Source of the DNA: Chlorobiaceae bacterium
GTDB lineage: Bacteria > Bacteroidota > Ignavibacteria > UBA10030 > SZUA-254
Assembly: GCA_013824245.1 (NCBI GenBank)
Contig: PNNN01000067.1
Coordinates: forward strand, 1-64,000
Reading direction: 5' to 3'
DNA: 64,000 nucleotides
Shown: positions 35,878 through 44,763 of the stretch, piece by piece
Layout of the letters: every line of letters begins with the position of its first letter
How positions within the stretch are numbered: position 1 is the first letter of the stretch
Program-made: the position numbers and the translations under genes
The notes under the pieces: model-generated
Databases searched by the model: none
Told to the model about the DNA's origin: nothing
What the model saw: the letters and a program-made list of their open reading frames with translations, nothing else

Positions 35878-37986
35878 TTACCGTATGAATACCATTTTCT
35901 TTGTAACGCTGGTTGTAGAAGTAGATAGCCGATAGAAATATACACCCGAAGGAGAACGCGATGCGTTCCAGAGAACTGAATTGCGACCCGGGTTATATAT
36001 ACCGTTTGCTATTTCGTCGATTTCTTCTCCCAGAATATTATAAATTTTTATGACAACTCTTTCTGTCCTTGTTAAATAGAAAGGAATTATTGTCATATTC
36101 CCCGGAATCCAACCGCCGGGAAAACTTTGATTTGAAGAAAACGGGTTCGGAAAATTTTGTTCAAGCGCGATCGATTTTGGGTTTATCGGTTCCTGTTGTA
36201 ATCCGGGGATTCCGTAATAAATCCACCAAAACCGGTTCAGCGAAGGAGCCGGAGTCTGATATTTTTTTCCGGAACTGTCGCTTGCTGTGATATAAAAATT
36301 AATTGTTGTACCTAATTGTTCCTCCGGAATTTCAACTATGTACTTTCCCGATGTTGTGAAAAATGCCGATGAGTCGAACATCATTGGCAATATTTGCTCG
36401 GTGCTGCTTCCTGCTGTAAAGTGAATTAATACGCTATCGGGATTCAAACCGTATGAAGACAATGCGGTTACAGATACGATAGTTTTCCCTGAAAGGACAG
36501 TTACGACCGGTTCATTTCCAAAAATCGGTCCAAAATATGTCGCCGCACGGAACGCATCTACCAAACCCCATCCAAGAAAATTATTTGGGAACGTTGGAAA
36601 GTTAAGCGTATCGATATGCCTTGCAGTTTCACGAATTGCATCACGGATTTGGATTGGAGTAAGTTCCGGTCGGGCAGAAAGAATCAAACCCGATGCACCG
36701 GCGACGAGCGGCGTGGATACAGAATTCCCCTGCGATGATCCGTATGTTGCAGGTCCAGGAACTGTTGCGTGATACACCCCGACAGCAAGTGCAACAACAT
36801 CAGGTTTAATCCTTCCGTCGTTGGTAGGTCCGGTAGAACTGGATGTCCATAAATGTAAATTATTATTTTTATCGAACTCAACACCGCCGACAGAAATAAT
36901 GCTATCGGCATCAGCCGGTGTTAGCAATGTTCCTTCTATACCGTTTCCATTTCCTTCGTTTCCCATCGATGTACATACAAGAACGCCAAGTTGTGCAGCG
37001 CGCGCCGCCGCACGTGCCACAAAGGAAGTTTTACCATTAAAATCACCATACGACCAAAAATATCCGGTTCCATCATCAAATATATCATAACCAACCGAGC
37101 TGCTAATAACATCAACGCCAGAAGCTTCCATCCGTTCAATTCCAGCCACCCAGTTATCTTCTTCCCGAATTGTTTCACTTGGGATGTATTCGGTTTTTCC
37201 TAAAAAGAATTCCGAGTCGAATGATGCGCCGATAAGTTTACCCGGCTGATAACCGGCGATGATAGAAAACGTGAGCGTTCCGTGTGCATCCTGATTGTTG
37301 CTGTCGTTCTGCTCGTTCGCGGTATTGTTGTCGTTAAAAATAAAATCGTGCTCTGCAATTACTTTGCGAGAACTGAGCGCTTCATGCGTTTTCCACCTAA
37401 AACCGGTATCAAGTAATCCGATCCGTACACCCTTGCCTGTTATCCCAAGGGTGTGAAGAGGTAGCGCATTTATCGCATTCAACTGTGTTGCAGATATACC
37501 GTAATCCAACGATTGTTGATTCATGATCGTTGGTTGATCATCACCTTTTTTTTGTTGAATAGATTTCCCGCGAAAAATTATTACCGGTAGTATTTTTTGA
37601 ACAAACGAAAATTTTGTGATTTCATTTTTTAAAGTTGATGAGAGATAAAAACTTGCAGCGTTCATCCAACGGCTTTTGCGGCAAAGGATTCCGCCCATTT
37701 GTTCAATAGATTTTAGATAAGATTCATAAATCGGAAGGTCTGCCGCATCTGTTAAATTACCGGTAGGTAATGTTTTTGCCCGGCGTATTAAAGCGTATTC
37801 GTCGAGATACGATTCAGCAATTTCGCTTTCACGTGAACCTTTTTGAAGTTGACCTGTGGATGGAATTGCAGAACCCTTATCGGTAAAAAACACCCAATAT
37901 TTTTCTTTCTGACCGAATGCGTCTGCGGTCAGAGTCAATAGAATAATTTCAAATAGAAAAATATGCCTAAGAAGGCGTAGAGACAT
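35878..37986 (-). CDS. Subtilisin-like serine protease (S8) with T9SS sorting domain
   Basis: 702 residues from the ATG at 37986 (gives a signal peptide ending ADAFGQ; the open frame's extra 40 codons reach towards the upstream MoxR gene and lack a signal). The S8 catalytic triad is clear: Asp in GLLDTGFRW (about 190), His in DAHGTLTFS (about 235) and Ser in QGNSVSTPLVAG (about 420). The C-terminus has the type IX tail (LEQNFPNPFSS..., then GVYFYRLSTS). It should be secreted to the surface or medium. Sandwiched between MoxR and VWA genes in one direction, it is probably co-transcribed. Confidence 0.93.
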   Translation of the reverse strand: MSLRLLRHIFLFEIILLTLTADAFGQKEKYWVFFTDKGSAIPSTGQLQKGSRESEIAESYLDEYALIRRAKTLPTGNLTDAADLPIYESYLKSIEQMGGILCRKSRWMNAASFYLSSTLKNEITKFSFVQKILPVIIFRGKSIQQKKGDDQPTIMNQQSLDYGISATQLNAINALPLHTLGITGKGVRIGLLDTGFRWKTHEALSSRKVIAEHDFIFNDNNTANEQNDSNNQDAHGTLTFSIIAGYQPGKLIGASFDSEFFLGKTEYIPSETIREEDNWVAGIERMEASGVDVISSSVGYDIFDDGTGYFWSYGDFNGKTSFVARAAARAAQLGVLVCTSMGNEGNGNGIEGTLLTPADADSIISVGGVEFDKNNNLHLWTSSSTGPTNDGRIKPDVVALAVGVYHATVPGPATYGSSQGNSVSTPLVAGASGLILSARPELTPIQIRDAIRETARHIDTLNFPTFPNNFLGWGLVDAFRAATYFGPIFGNEPVVTVLSGKTIVSVTALSSYGLNPDSVLIHFTAGSSTEQILPMMFDSSAFFTTSGKYIVEIPEEQLGTTINFYITASDSSGKKYQTPAPSLNRFWWIYYGIPGLQQEPINPKSIALEQNFPNPFSSNQSFPGGWIPGNMTIIPFYLTRTERVVIKIYNILGEEIDEIANGIYNPGRNSVLWNASRSPSGVYFYRLSTSTTSVTKKMVFIR

Positions 37987-38002
37987 ATTACAGAAATTTC
38001 TG

Positions 38003-39007
38003 TTAAATGGCTTGAAGTAGTTTTTCAATGATTTGAATAGGAGTAACGCTTTCAGCTTCGGCGTTAAAATTTGGAACAATGCGATGCCGAAGAACGGGAG
38101 CAACAACTTTCCGAACGTCTTCGATGTCCGGTGTGTGCCTGCCGTCTAAGATTGCGCGTGTTTTTGCACCAAGGATAAGATACTGCGATGCTCTGGGACC
38201 GGCGCCCCAGCGCAGCCATTCTTTAATAAACTGCGGAGATGTTGATTCGCCGGGTCTGGTTTTTGTAACAACATTGACCGCATACTCTAAAACATTTTCA
38301 GCTACAGGAACGCGGCGCACTAATTCTTGAAAGAAGAGAATCTCATCCCTGTTTAATATATGTTTAAGTGAAGGTGCGTACATACTTGTTGTTGACCGGA
38401 CTATCTGCACCTCTTCTTTCACAGTCGGATAATCGAGCCAGAGATTGAACATAAAACGATCGAGTTGAGCTTCGGGAAGAGGATATGTTCCTTCCTGTTC
38501 AATCGGGTTTTGTGTTGCCAGTACAAAAAAAGGTTCTTCGAGAAGAAATTTTTGTCCGGCTGCCGTTACATGGTGCTCTTGCATTGCTTCGAGCAATGCC
38601 GCCTGAGTTTTGGGAGGAGTGCGGTTGATTTCATCCGCCAGAAGAATATTTGCAAAGACCGGACCTTTGACGAATCGAAATGATTTTGAACCCGTGGCAC
38701 GATCGTCTTCGATAACTTCTGTTCCGGTGATATCGCTCGGCATCAGATCGGGAGTAAACTGGATGCGGTTGAATCGTAAGTCGAGCACTTCTGCGAGCGT
38801 TTTGATTAGAAGCGTTTTCGCCAATCCCGGAACTCCAACAAGCAAGCAATGCCCGCGGGCAAGCAGGGAAATTATCAGTTGCTCGACAATTTGATTTTGT
38901 CCGACTATTGCTTTCGCGATTTCATCTTTAATTTGCTCGAAAGATTCTTTAAGCGCGGCAACAGCTTCAACATCGTTGAGTTGTTGTATTTCTTTTTGTG
39001 TTTTCAC
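38003..39007 (-). CDS. MoxR-family AAA+ ATPase
   Basis: 334 residues, soluble. Walker A in the MoxR form GVPGLAKTLLIK (about 57-68), Walker B ILLADEINR (about 120), sensor region ATQNPIEQEGTYPLPEAQLDR, and a C-terminal helical lid. MoxR ATPases act as chaperones with VWA-domain partners for complex assembly or metal insertion. The VWA protein lies two genes downstream. The start codon is 2 bp from the SurA-like gene's stop, implying transcriptional coupling to the periplasmic chaperone operon. Confidence 0.93.
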   Translation of the reverse strand: MKTQKEIQQLNDVEAVAALKESFEQIKDEIAKAIVGQNQIVEQLIISLLARGHCLLVGVPGLAKTLLIKTLAEVLDLRFNRIQFTPDLMPSDITGTEVIEDDRATGSKSFRFVKGPVFANILLADEINRTPPKTQAALLEAMQEHHVTAAGQKFLLEEPFFVLATQNPIEQEGTYPLPEAQLDRFMFNLWLDYPTVKEEVQIVRSTTSMYAPSLKHILNRDEILFFQELVRRVPVAENVLEYAVNVVTKTRPGESTSPQFIKEWLRWGAGPRASQYLILGAKTRAILDGRHTPDIEDVRKVVAPVLRHRIVPNFNAEAESVTPIQIIEKLLQAI

Positions 39008-39008
39008 T

Positions 39009-40310
39009 TTAATTCCCGTTCAATCTTACGTCCCAATAAATTTCCGAGCGAAGCTCGTGAATCCATTTTTGATATTCGGCATTTCTTTTATATGAGGTGG
39101 TGAGTTGTTCAAGCCGGACCCAGTCATCGTTTATATTTAAAGCATGTTCGGGAATAAGTTTTTTTAGATAGATGATTTGATAACCGCGCGCTTTTTCTGA
39201 AACAAATTCGAACGGATCGCTAATATCTTTTTCTTTCATATTCTTCAACACATCGGACATCGCCCGATCAAGCTGTGCGGCTGGTATCCTTCCTAAAAAT
39301 CCACCGAGCGAAGCAGACTCTTTGTCTTCGGAATAACGTTTAGCAAGATCAGAAAAGTTCGCTCCTTTGTTTGCACTGTCTTTCAATGACTTCAGAAATG
39401 CGATAGTAGAATCTACCTCAGAGACATCCCGCTTGAACTTGAATAAGATATGACGCGGATGCACCTGCTCGCCTCGCCGTTCAAGGAGTTGAATAATATG
39501 AAAACCGATCGGAGTTTCAACGATCTGAGAGAGTTCTTTATCTTTTAGTGAGAAGACAGCTTCTTCAAACTCGGCGAAAAATTCACCTCTTCTTACAAAG
39601 CCAAGGTCTCCACCTTGTGCTTTGGTGCCGGGGTCATCAGAAAATCGCCCCGCAAAATCGGCAAAATCTCCTCCCTTCGATATGGAATCCAATATATTTT
39701 GAGCTTGTTGCTTCAATAAATTTTTCGATGTATTGCTTACCTTCGGAACGATAAATATATGATACAATTCCACTTCTTCTTGGGCTTTTGGCAAACTGTC
39801 TTTATATTGAACAAAAAACTCTTCAACTTCTCTGCGCGATGCCGTTATGTTCATTTTTTTCATCTCCCAGAGTTTTGAGGATAAAATCTGCTTCCTCATA
39901 CCATCGCGGTATTCGCGTTTCAAACGGGCAAGTGGCATTCCGAATGCCTCTTCAACTTTTTTTTCAGAACCGAGTTGCTGAACTCGCTGGGCAATTTGCG
40001 CATCTAACTCGTTGTTAACTTCGTCCTCTGTAACCACTACGTTCGTGTCATCAAGCGCTTTGGCAAGAATTAGTTTCTCGTTCATCAGAGCATCGAGAAC
40101 CTGTTCGCGCAAACCGGGCATATTCGGATCCACACGGTTTGTAAAAACGTATAATTCTATCTGGGCGTTTAAGTCGGATAAAAGTATCGGCTCTTTGCCG
40201 ACTACCGCAACAATGCGGTCAACAACAGTCGGCTGTGCAACAGCATACGTAACTATTAATAGGTATGCTATGAAAACCGGTATTGAAAATCGGATTATTT
40301 TATTGATCAT
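39009..40310 (-). CDS. SurA-like periplasmic chaperone/peptidyl-prolyl isomerase
   Basis: 433 residues from the ATG at 40310 (gives a signal peptide ending TYAVAQ; the open frame's 39 extra codons overlap the upstream gene). The N-terminal SurA-N helical region (about 30-180) is followed by two parvulin domains: first about 180-275 (EELYHIFIV-type start, GGDLGFVRRGEFFAEFEE), second about 285-385 (VHPRHILFKFK, GGFLGRIPAAQ). SurA escorts outer-membrane proteins to the BAM complex. It lies directly downstream of two more parvulin genes in the same operon. Confidence 0.93.
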   Translation of the reverse strand: MINKIIRFSIPVFIAYLLIVTYAVAQPTVVDRIVAVVGKEPILLSDLNAQIELYVFTNRVDPNMPGLREQVLDALMNEKLILAKALDDTNVVVTEDEVNNELDAQIAQRVQQLGSEKKVEEAFGMPLARLKREYRDGMRKQILSSKLWEMKKMNITASRREVEEFFVQYKDSLPKAQEEVELYHIFIVPKVSNTSKNLLKQQAQNILDSISKGGDFADFAGRFSDDPGTKAQGGDLGFVRRGEFFAEFEEAVFSLKDKELSQIVETPIGFHIIQLLERRGEQVHPRHILFKFKRDVSEVDSTIAFLKSLKDSANKGANFSDLAKRYSEDKESASLGGFLGRIPAAQLDRAMSDVLKNMKEKDISDPFEFVSEKARGYQIIYLKKLIPEHALNINDDWVRLEQLTTSYKRNAEYQKWIHELRSEIYWDVRLNGN

Positions 40311-40320
40311 GGAATATATT

Positions 40321-41169
40321 CTATTGTTGATTTTCAGAAAATTGATTTTTGTTGATATGTGTTTCCACTCGGTACCGTTTACGCAAAGAATCGAGTAATT
40401 CTGTATACTTATTTCTTCGTTTTTCAATATTTAATCGTTCGTTAACTTCGTTTCGAACAACTTCATAAGTGGGTTGATCCCCTTGATGCTTTCTTTCAAG
40501 AAAAACGATAATTGCATAACCGGTTGGTACCTTAACCGGGAAAGAGATATCGTTAGCATTCAGTGTTGCGGCAACTTTCCACATTTCTTCGGGAAATAAT
40601 GTGTGTTCAGTATAATAATTTGCAGGGATGCTGTTCATTAATTGATTTTTTTTGATTGTATCATTCCTGATTATCGTTAATGCGCTATCCCACGCTATAC
40701 CGCGCGCGAGAAATGCTGCAAATGATGCGGCAACTTCTCTTCCTGTAAAATGAGCTATTTCTAATTTTACAGCATCTTCCCGAACGGGAAATTCTTCTTT
40801 ATGATTTTCAAAATAATTTTGCGCTGCACTGTCTGAAATTGCAGATGTATCGGAGTATACTTCTTTTTCTAAGAATTGTTGACCCGCAATCTGCCGCTTA
40901 ATCAGTTCAAGCTGTTCTGTGTAATCTTCCGTTTTATCTATTCCAATTCTGCATGCTTCTTGGTATAGAAGCTCTTCGTTAATCCACCTCTGAACATACT
41001 GCCGTAATTCTGTTTCAGTGATAGACTTGAAGTTGTCAAGATGTTTGCGGACATTTTGTTCGGTTAGAACAGCATCTCCAACCCGCGCTAAAACGACATC
41101 CGGTTTTTCACGCTGACATCCGTATGTAATTAGAAGCGCAAATAAGAGTATACAATAAATCCGAATCAT
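40321..41169 (-). CDS. Parvulin/SurA-N-like lipoprotein
   Basis: 282 residues, lipobox ITYGC (acylated Cys18). The sequence LARVGDAVLTEQNVRKHLDN resembles the first segment of SurA/PrsA-type foldases. The central part is a SurA-N-like helical bundle, and the C-terminal part has a degenerate PpiC-like domain (late motif GYAIIVFLERKHQGDQPTYE). It overlaps the upstream PpiC gene by ATGA and is followed 10 bp later by the SurA-like gene. Likely a membrane-tethered chaperone; isomerase activity is doubtful. Confidence 0.82.
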   Translation of the reverse strand: MIRIYCILLFALLITYGCQREKPDVVLARVGDAVLTEQNVRKHLDNFKSITETELRQYVQRWINEELLYQEACRIGIDKTEDYTEQLELIKRQIAGQQFLEKEVYSDTSAISDSAAQNYFENHKEEFPVREDAVKLEIAHFTGREVAASFAAFLARGIAWDSALTIIRNDTIKKNQLMNSIPANYYTEHTLFPEEMWKVAATLNANDISFPVKVPTGYAIIVFLERKHQGDQPTYEVVRNEVNERLNIEKRRNKYTELLDSLRKRYRVETHINKNQFSENQQ

Positions 41170-43178
41170 TTCTGGTCAGGCGGATTAGTAAATGCTTTTA
41201 CAAGCACTTCTTTATACTGTTTTACCGGATAGTGCGACTTGACAGAATCGAGCCATTGTTTTTCCAATTGTTTCGATAAAAATTCCTGATAAACATTAGA
41301 AACTTCAGCGCCGGCTTCTTCGTAAGTCTTTAATCTTGAATTATCTTTCCCGATCACCTTAACAATTGCATACGATCCGTCCTCGAGCGGGAACGGCTCC
41401 GATAAATCACCACTCTGTAATGCTTGAGCATGTTTAGTAATTTCATCGGTTTCAACCGATTGTAAGCCGCGAGAACCATCTGCCGAGCGTGGAGCCGGAT
41501 TTTCATGATATTTCTTCTGTGTTTCTGCAAAGTCGGCTCCGTTTTTCAAAGAATCATAAACCATGAACGCCGTTGTATCGGTTTCAAAAATAAGAACTAT
41601 CAAGTTCACCCGATCTGGAAATTTAAAATCGCCGGAGTGAAGTTTGAAGTATTCACGAAGGGCGCTGTCTGTAACGGAAGTTTTATTCCAGACTTCCAAT
41701 TGTTCGGCTTTATAAAGCAAGATTCCGTCGGTATATTCTTTCATGAGAGAGGAGAATTCCGCCGATCGTTGTTCCATACCAATAGTTTTTTCTTCCAGAA
41801 GAATCGATTCCGATATTTTCTTTAATTTATTTCTTAACTCGTTTCCTCTGAGCGGTGTGTTTTGATACTCGGGTCTTTTCTCAAGAATCGAGATTACAGT
41901 ATCGAGTGTTATACCTTTACCGTTCAGCGCCATCAGAGGTTTATATTTCATTTCCGACGGAACAGTTTCCGACCATGCACTGTCTTCTGTTGTTTTTGTC
42001 GTATCAAGCGCGGATATGAAAGAAGATAACAAAGTTTCATCAAGACTAAACCTGAAATCGTTTTTAAGATTGGCGATGTATAAGTCGTAATCTTCACTAT
42101 ATCTTTGTTGTTGATAAGCTTTTTTTAGACCTTCGCGTAATTCCTTGTAGGGTGGAAATGGTTTGGCGCTGTCGCATTTGATGAGATGATAACCGAACGG
42201 GGTTCTAACGATGGGTGAAATTTGTCCTGGTGATAATTTGAATGCCGCTTCATCAAACGGCTGAACAAAGCGACGCCGTTCGAACCATCCTAAATCTCCG
42301 CCCTGAGGCGCACTACCTGCATCCTCCGATAACTTCACAGTAAGTTTATGAAAATCCCAACCCTTTTTTATGCTATCTTGTAAACTTATTATTCTGCTAA
42401 GAGCCGCTGAAGTGTCTGCCGAGTCGGCTGCCGATTGTTGAAAACGCGTCATCATATGCGAGACCCTGATTGATCCGCGTGAAGGTTGACGATCTAAAAC
42501 TTTTATTATATGATAACCGAACGCTGAACGGACGGGATACGAAAGAAGCTCGCCTTTCTTCATTTTGAACGCGGCATTCTCGAACGGTGTTACCATTTGC
42601 CCGCCCGTAAAATAATAAATATCGCCGCCGTTAAATTTTGCAGATGGATCTTCAGAATATTGCCGGGCAAGCGAATCAAAACTTTCTCCTGCTTGTAAGC
42701 GTTTCAGCAAATCGAGTGTTTTTGAATATGCTTGAAGAGTGTCTTCCGGTTTTGCGTCCGGTGTGATTTTTATTAGGATGTGTTGAGCGCGTATCTCTTC
42801 ACGCCGCCGTTCATACAAACCACGAACGCCCGGATCGGTTATTTCTCTGTCGATCAAAAATGTTGTCGCAAGGGTTGCTCTGTATTCTTGCAGTTCGTTG
42901 ACGATTTCCGGATCATTTAAAAGATTTTTTTCGTATGCATATTGAAGCTTCAATTTGTAGTTCGTTAGAAGGTCCAAAAAACGTTCACGCTCTTCAATCG
43001 AACTTTTCTGTCCCATCTCCCACCCACCGCTGTTCCGGGTGTAGAAATTTTCGTACTCGGCAAGCGATATTTTCTGTTGACCTACTTCAAGTACCAATAT
43101 ATCGCTCAATTTTGGTGAACAACCAAAGAAAAACGAGAATAAGATAATAGCGCTGAAAATCCCCATTGTGAATTTCAT
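41166..43178 (-). CDS. Two-domain parvulin (PpiC) lipoprotein foldase
   Basis: 670 residues from the ATG at 43178 (AAAGGAA upstream; the open frame's first 8 codons are not needed). Lipobox FFFGC. The helical N-terminal region (about 40-120) is followed by two parvulin domains: about 125-235 (RAQHILIKI, GGDIYYFTGGQMV) and about 240-340 (IRVSHMMTRF, GGDLGWFERRRFV, FGYHLIKC). A further region at about 500-610 contains only remnants of a third. It probably acts in folding outer-membrane or T9SS cargo. A sigma-70-like promoter sits 58 bp upstream. Confidence 0.9.
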   Translation of the reverse strand: MKFTMGIFSAIILFSFFFGCSPKLSDILVLEVGQQKISLAEYENFYTRNSGGWEMGQKSSIEERERFLDLLTNYKLKLQYAYEKNLLNDPEIVNELQEYRATLATTFLIDREITDPGVRGLYERRREEIRAQHILIKITPDAKPEDTLQAYSKTLDLLKRLQAGESFDSLARQYSEDPSAKFNGGDIYYFTGGQMVTPFENAAFKMKKGELLSYPVRSAFGYHIIKVLDRQPSRGSIRVSHMMTRFQQSAADSADTSAALSRIISLQDSIKKGWDFHKLTVKLSEDAGSAPQGGDLGWFERRRFVQPFDEAAFKLSPGQISPIVRTPFGYHLIKCDSAKPFPPYKELREGLKKAYQQQRYSEDYDLYIANLKNDFRFSLDETLLSSFISALDTTKTTEDSAWSETVPSEMKYKPLMALNGKGITLDTVISILEKRPEYQNTPLRGNELRNKLKKISESILLEEKTIGMEQRSAEFSSLMKEYTDGILLYKAEQLEVWNKTSVTDSALREYFKLHSGDFKFPDRVNLIVLIFETDTTAFMVYDSLKNGADFAETQKKYHENPAPRSADGSRGLQSVETDEITKHAQALQSGDLSEPFPLEDGSYAIVKVIGKDNSRLKTYEEAGAEVSNVYQEFLSKQLEKQWLDSVKSHYPVKQYKEVLVKAFTNPPDQK

Positions 43179-43235
43179 ATATGCAGTTCCTTTCAATTGC
43201 AAGTATTAGGTTGGATATTTAAACATTGAATAGAA

Positions 43236-43264
43236 AGTATAACCAAAATTTGTGAAAAAATCAA
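43236..43264 (-). promoter_or_regulatory. Sigma-70-like promoter of the foldase operon
   Basis: On the minus strand TTGATT (43264-43259) is separated by exactly 17 bp from TATACT (43241-43236), matching -35/-10 consensus at 4/6 and 5/6 positions. It would start transcription about 50 bp before the PpiC lipoprotein ATG. The divergent mqnP gene starts beyond it. Confidence 0.45.
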
Positions 43265-43291
43265 AAAAATGCCTCTATTCATACAAGTTTC

Positions 43292-43322
43292 TTGTTTACC
43301 ATACCTTTTTTCGATATATTTT
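43292..43322 (+). promoter_or_regulatory. Possible promoter of the menaquinone gene block
   Basis: TTG (within TTTCTTG, 43292-43294) and TATATTTT (43315-43322) are spaced 20 bp, resembling the Bacteroidota -33/-7 arrangement. If real, the TTG at 43292 cannot be the mqnP start, which supports the TTG at 43352. Weak evidence. Confidence 0.3.
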
Positions 43323-43351
43323 TTTTAGTTCATTATTATGGAAATTATCTC

Positions 43352-44185
43352 TTGCAAAAATTTTTTAATTTTGTCAAAATAGAACATACTTTATTTACGC
43401 TTCCGCTAATTTACAGCGGTGTGGTTCTTGGCTCGCACAATTTTCCACCGCTTGATCTTCTTTTTCTGGTTTTACTTGCTGCTATCGGCGCAAGAACGGT
43501 GGCTTTTGCATTTAACCGCATTATCGATAGAAGCATCGACTTCAGAAATCCTAGAACTGCAAACAGAGAACTTCCGAGCGGCAAAATGAAATTGTCTGAA
43601 GCAATTCTTGTGTTAATCTCAGGACTCGCTCTTTACATTTCAAGCGCGGCAATGATTTCTTCTTTTTGTTTGGCTCTTTCACCAATACCACTTGTAATTT
43701 TCATTGTTTATCCTTACATGAAACGATTCACAGTCTTAGCGCACTTTGGCGTGGGTATGGGTATGGCTATGGCGCCTTTAGGTGGTTGGTTCGCTGTGAA
43801 TCATTCATTTGAAAATATTTTTCCCGCAATTCTTCTCTCTATTTTCACAATTTTTTGGGGCGCGGGTTTCGATATAATTTATGCGACACTCGATGAAGAG
43901 TTCGACAAGAAAGAAAATCTTTTTTCGTTTGTTTCCCGCTTCGGGAAGAAAAAAGCTCTTGCATATTCAGCCATTTTTCATTTTATCGGATTTATGGCTC
44001 TGGTAATTTTATTTATAAACACAATCCGTACATGGTACGCAACACCGTTCCTTCTTTTAACCGGGGGATTACTTTGGTTCGAACAGCGAAGCACTCCCAA
44101 AGTTGATTTCGCATTTTTTAAAATCAATGCAGGACTTGGCTTCGTCGTATTTGCAATGATTATAACAGGAGTAATCGCTCGGTGA
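43352..44185 (+). CDS. mqnP: UbiA-type prenyltransferase, MqnP-like
   Basis: About 277 residues from TTG 43352, which gives MQKFFNFVKIEHTLFTLPL like other family N-termini; TTG 43292 would add 20 codons. Eight or nine hydrophobic segments. The first Asp-rich motif NRIIDRSIDFRN and the second YATLDEEFDKKENLFS are those of UbiA prenyltransferases. Location with UbiX, UbiD, MqnE/A and MqnC genes supports MqnP, which attaches the polyprenyl tail to 1,4-dihydroxy-6-naphthoate in the futalosine menaquinone pathway. Its stop overlaps the UbiX GTG start by 4 bp. Confidence 0.9.
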   Translation: MQKFFNFVKIEHTLFTLPLIYSGVVLGSHNFPPLDLLFLVLLAAIGARTVAFAFNRIIDRSIDFRNPRTANRELPSGKMKLSEAILVLISGLALYISSAAMISSFCLALSPIPLVIFIVYPYMKRFTVLAHFGVGMGMAMAPLGGWFAVNHSFENIFPAILLSIFTIFWGAGFDIIYATLDEEFDKKENLFSFVSRFGKKKALAYSAIFHFIGFMALVILFINTIRTWYATPFLLLTGGLLWFEQRSTPKVDFAFFKINAGLGFVVFAMIITGVIAR

Positions 44186-44733
44186 GAATTATCGTTGCCA
44201 TAACCGGCTCTTCAGGCGCAATTTATGCGCTCGATTTTTTAAAAAGATGCCCCGCCGATAAATTTCTTATTGTGAGTAAATGGGGAAAAACTCTTTTAAG
44301 TGATGAAATAAAAATGAGCGATAAAGATTTACATCCTTTCGTGAAGAAGCAATTTTCAAACGATGATCTTACTGCGCCAATCGCCTCGGGATCAAATCGA
44401 TTCGATGCGTTCGTTATTATTCCCTGCTCAACTTCGACAATTGGAAAAATCGCTTCCGGGATTGGTGATTCCCTTATAACTCGCACTGCACAGGTCGCTC
44501 TTAAAGAAAGATATAAACTTATTCTTTGCGTACGCGAAACACCTCTTTCAACCGTTACACTTGAACAATGTGCAAAACTTTCGCGCGATGGCGCAGTTGT
44601 GATGCCGATATCCCCACCGCTTTATTTTGTGCCTGAAACAGTTTCGGAATATATTGAGGGATTTGTTAACCGCGTGCTCGGCGTACTTGGATTTAAGGTC
44701 GGCAAGGGTTGGCGCGAAGATGAGCTTGAATAA
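44182..44733 (+). CDS. ubiX: Flavin prenyltransferase UbiX
   Basis: 183 residues, GTG start overlapping the previous stop. Rossmann-like flavoprotein start IIVAITGSSGAIYALDFL, then FVIIPCSTSTIGKIASGIGDSL and LCVRETPLSTVTLEQ, the FMN and phosphate/prenyl-binding motifs of UbiX/Pad1. It makes prenylated FMN for the UbiD-type decarboxylase encoded next. In the futalosine pathway this pair (sometimes called MqnL/MqnM) is proposed to decarboxylate the naphthoate. Confidence 0.95.
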   Translation: MRIIVAITGSSGAIYALDFLKRCPADKFLIVSKWGKTLLSDEIKMSDKDLHPFVKKQFSNDDLTAPIASGSNRFDAFVIIPCSTSTIGKIASGIGDSLITRTAQVALKERYKLILCVRETPLSTVTLEQCAKLSRDGAVVMPISPPLYFVPETVSEYIEGFVNRVLGVLGFKVGKGWREDELE

Positions 44734-44763
44734 TATTTATTTCCATCTCAAATTTGAAATTTA

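Noticed and set aside
43292-43351. Extended 297-residue version of mqnP starting at TTG 43292
   Set aside because: The extra 20 residues lie over a promoter-like element and do not match the family's N-terminus; TTG 43352 fits better, though neither has a clear ribosome site.
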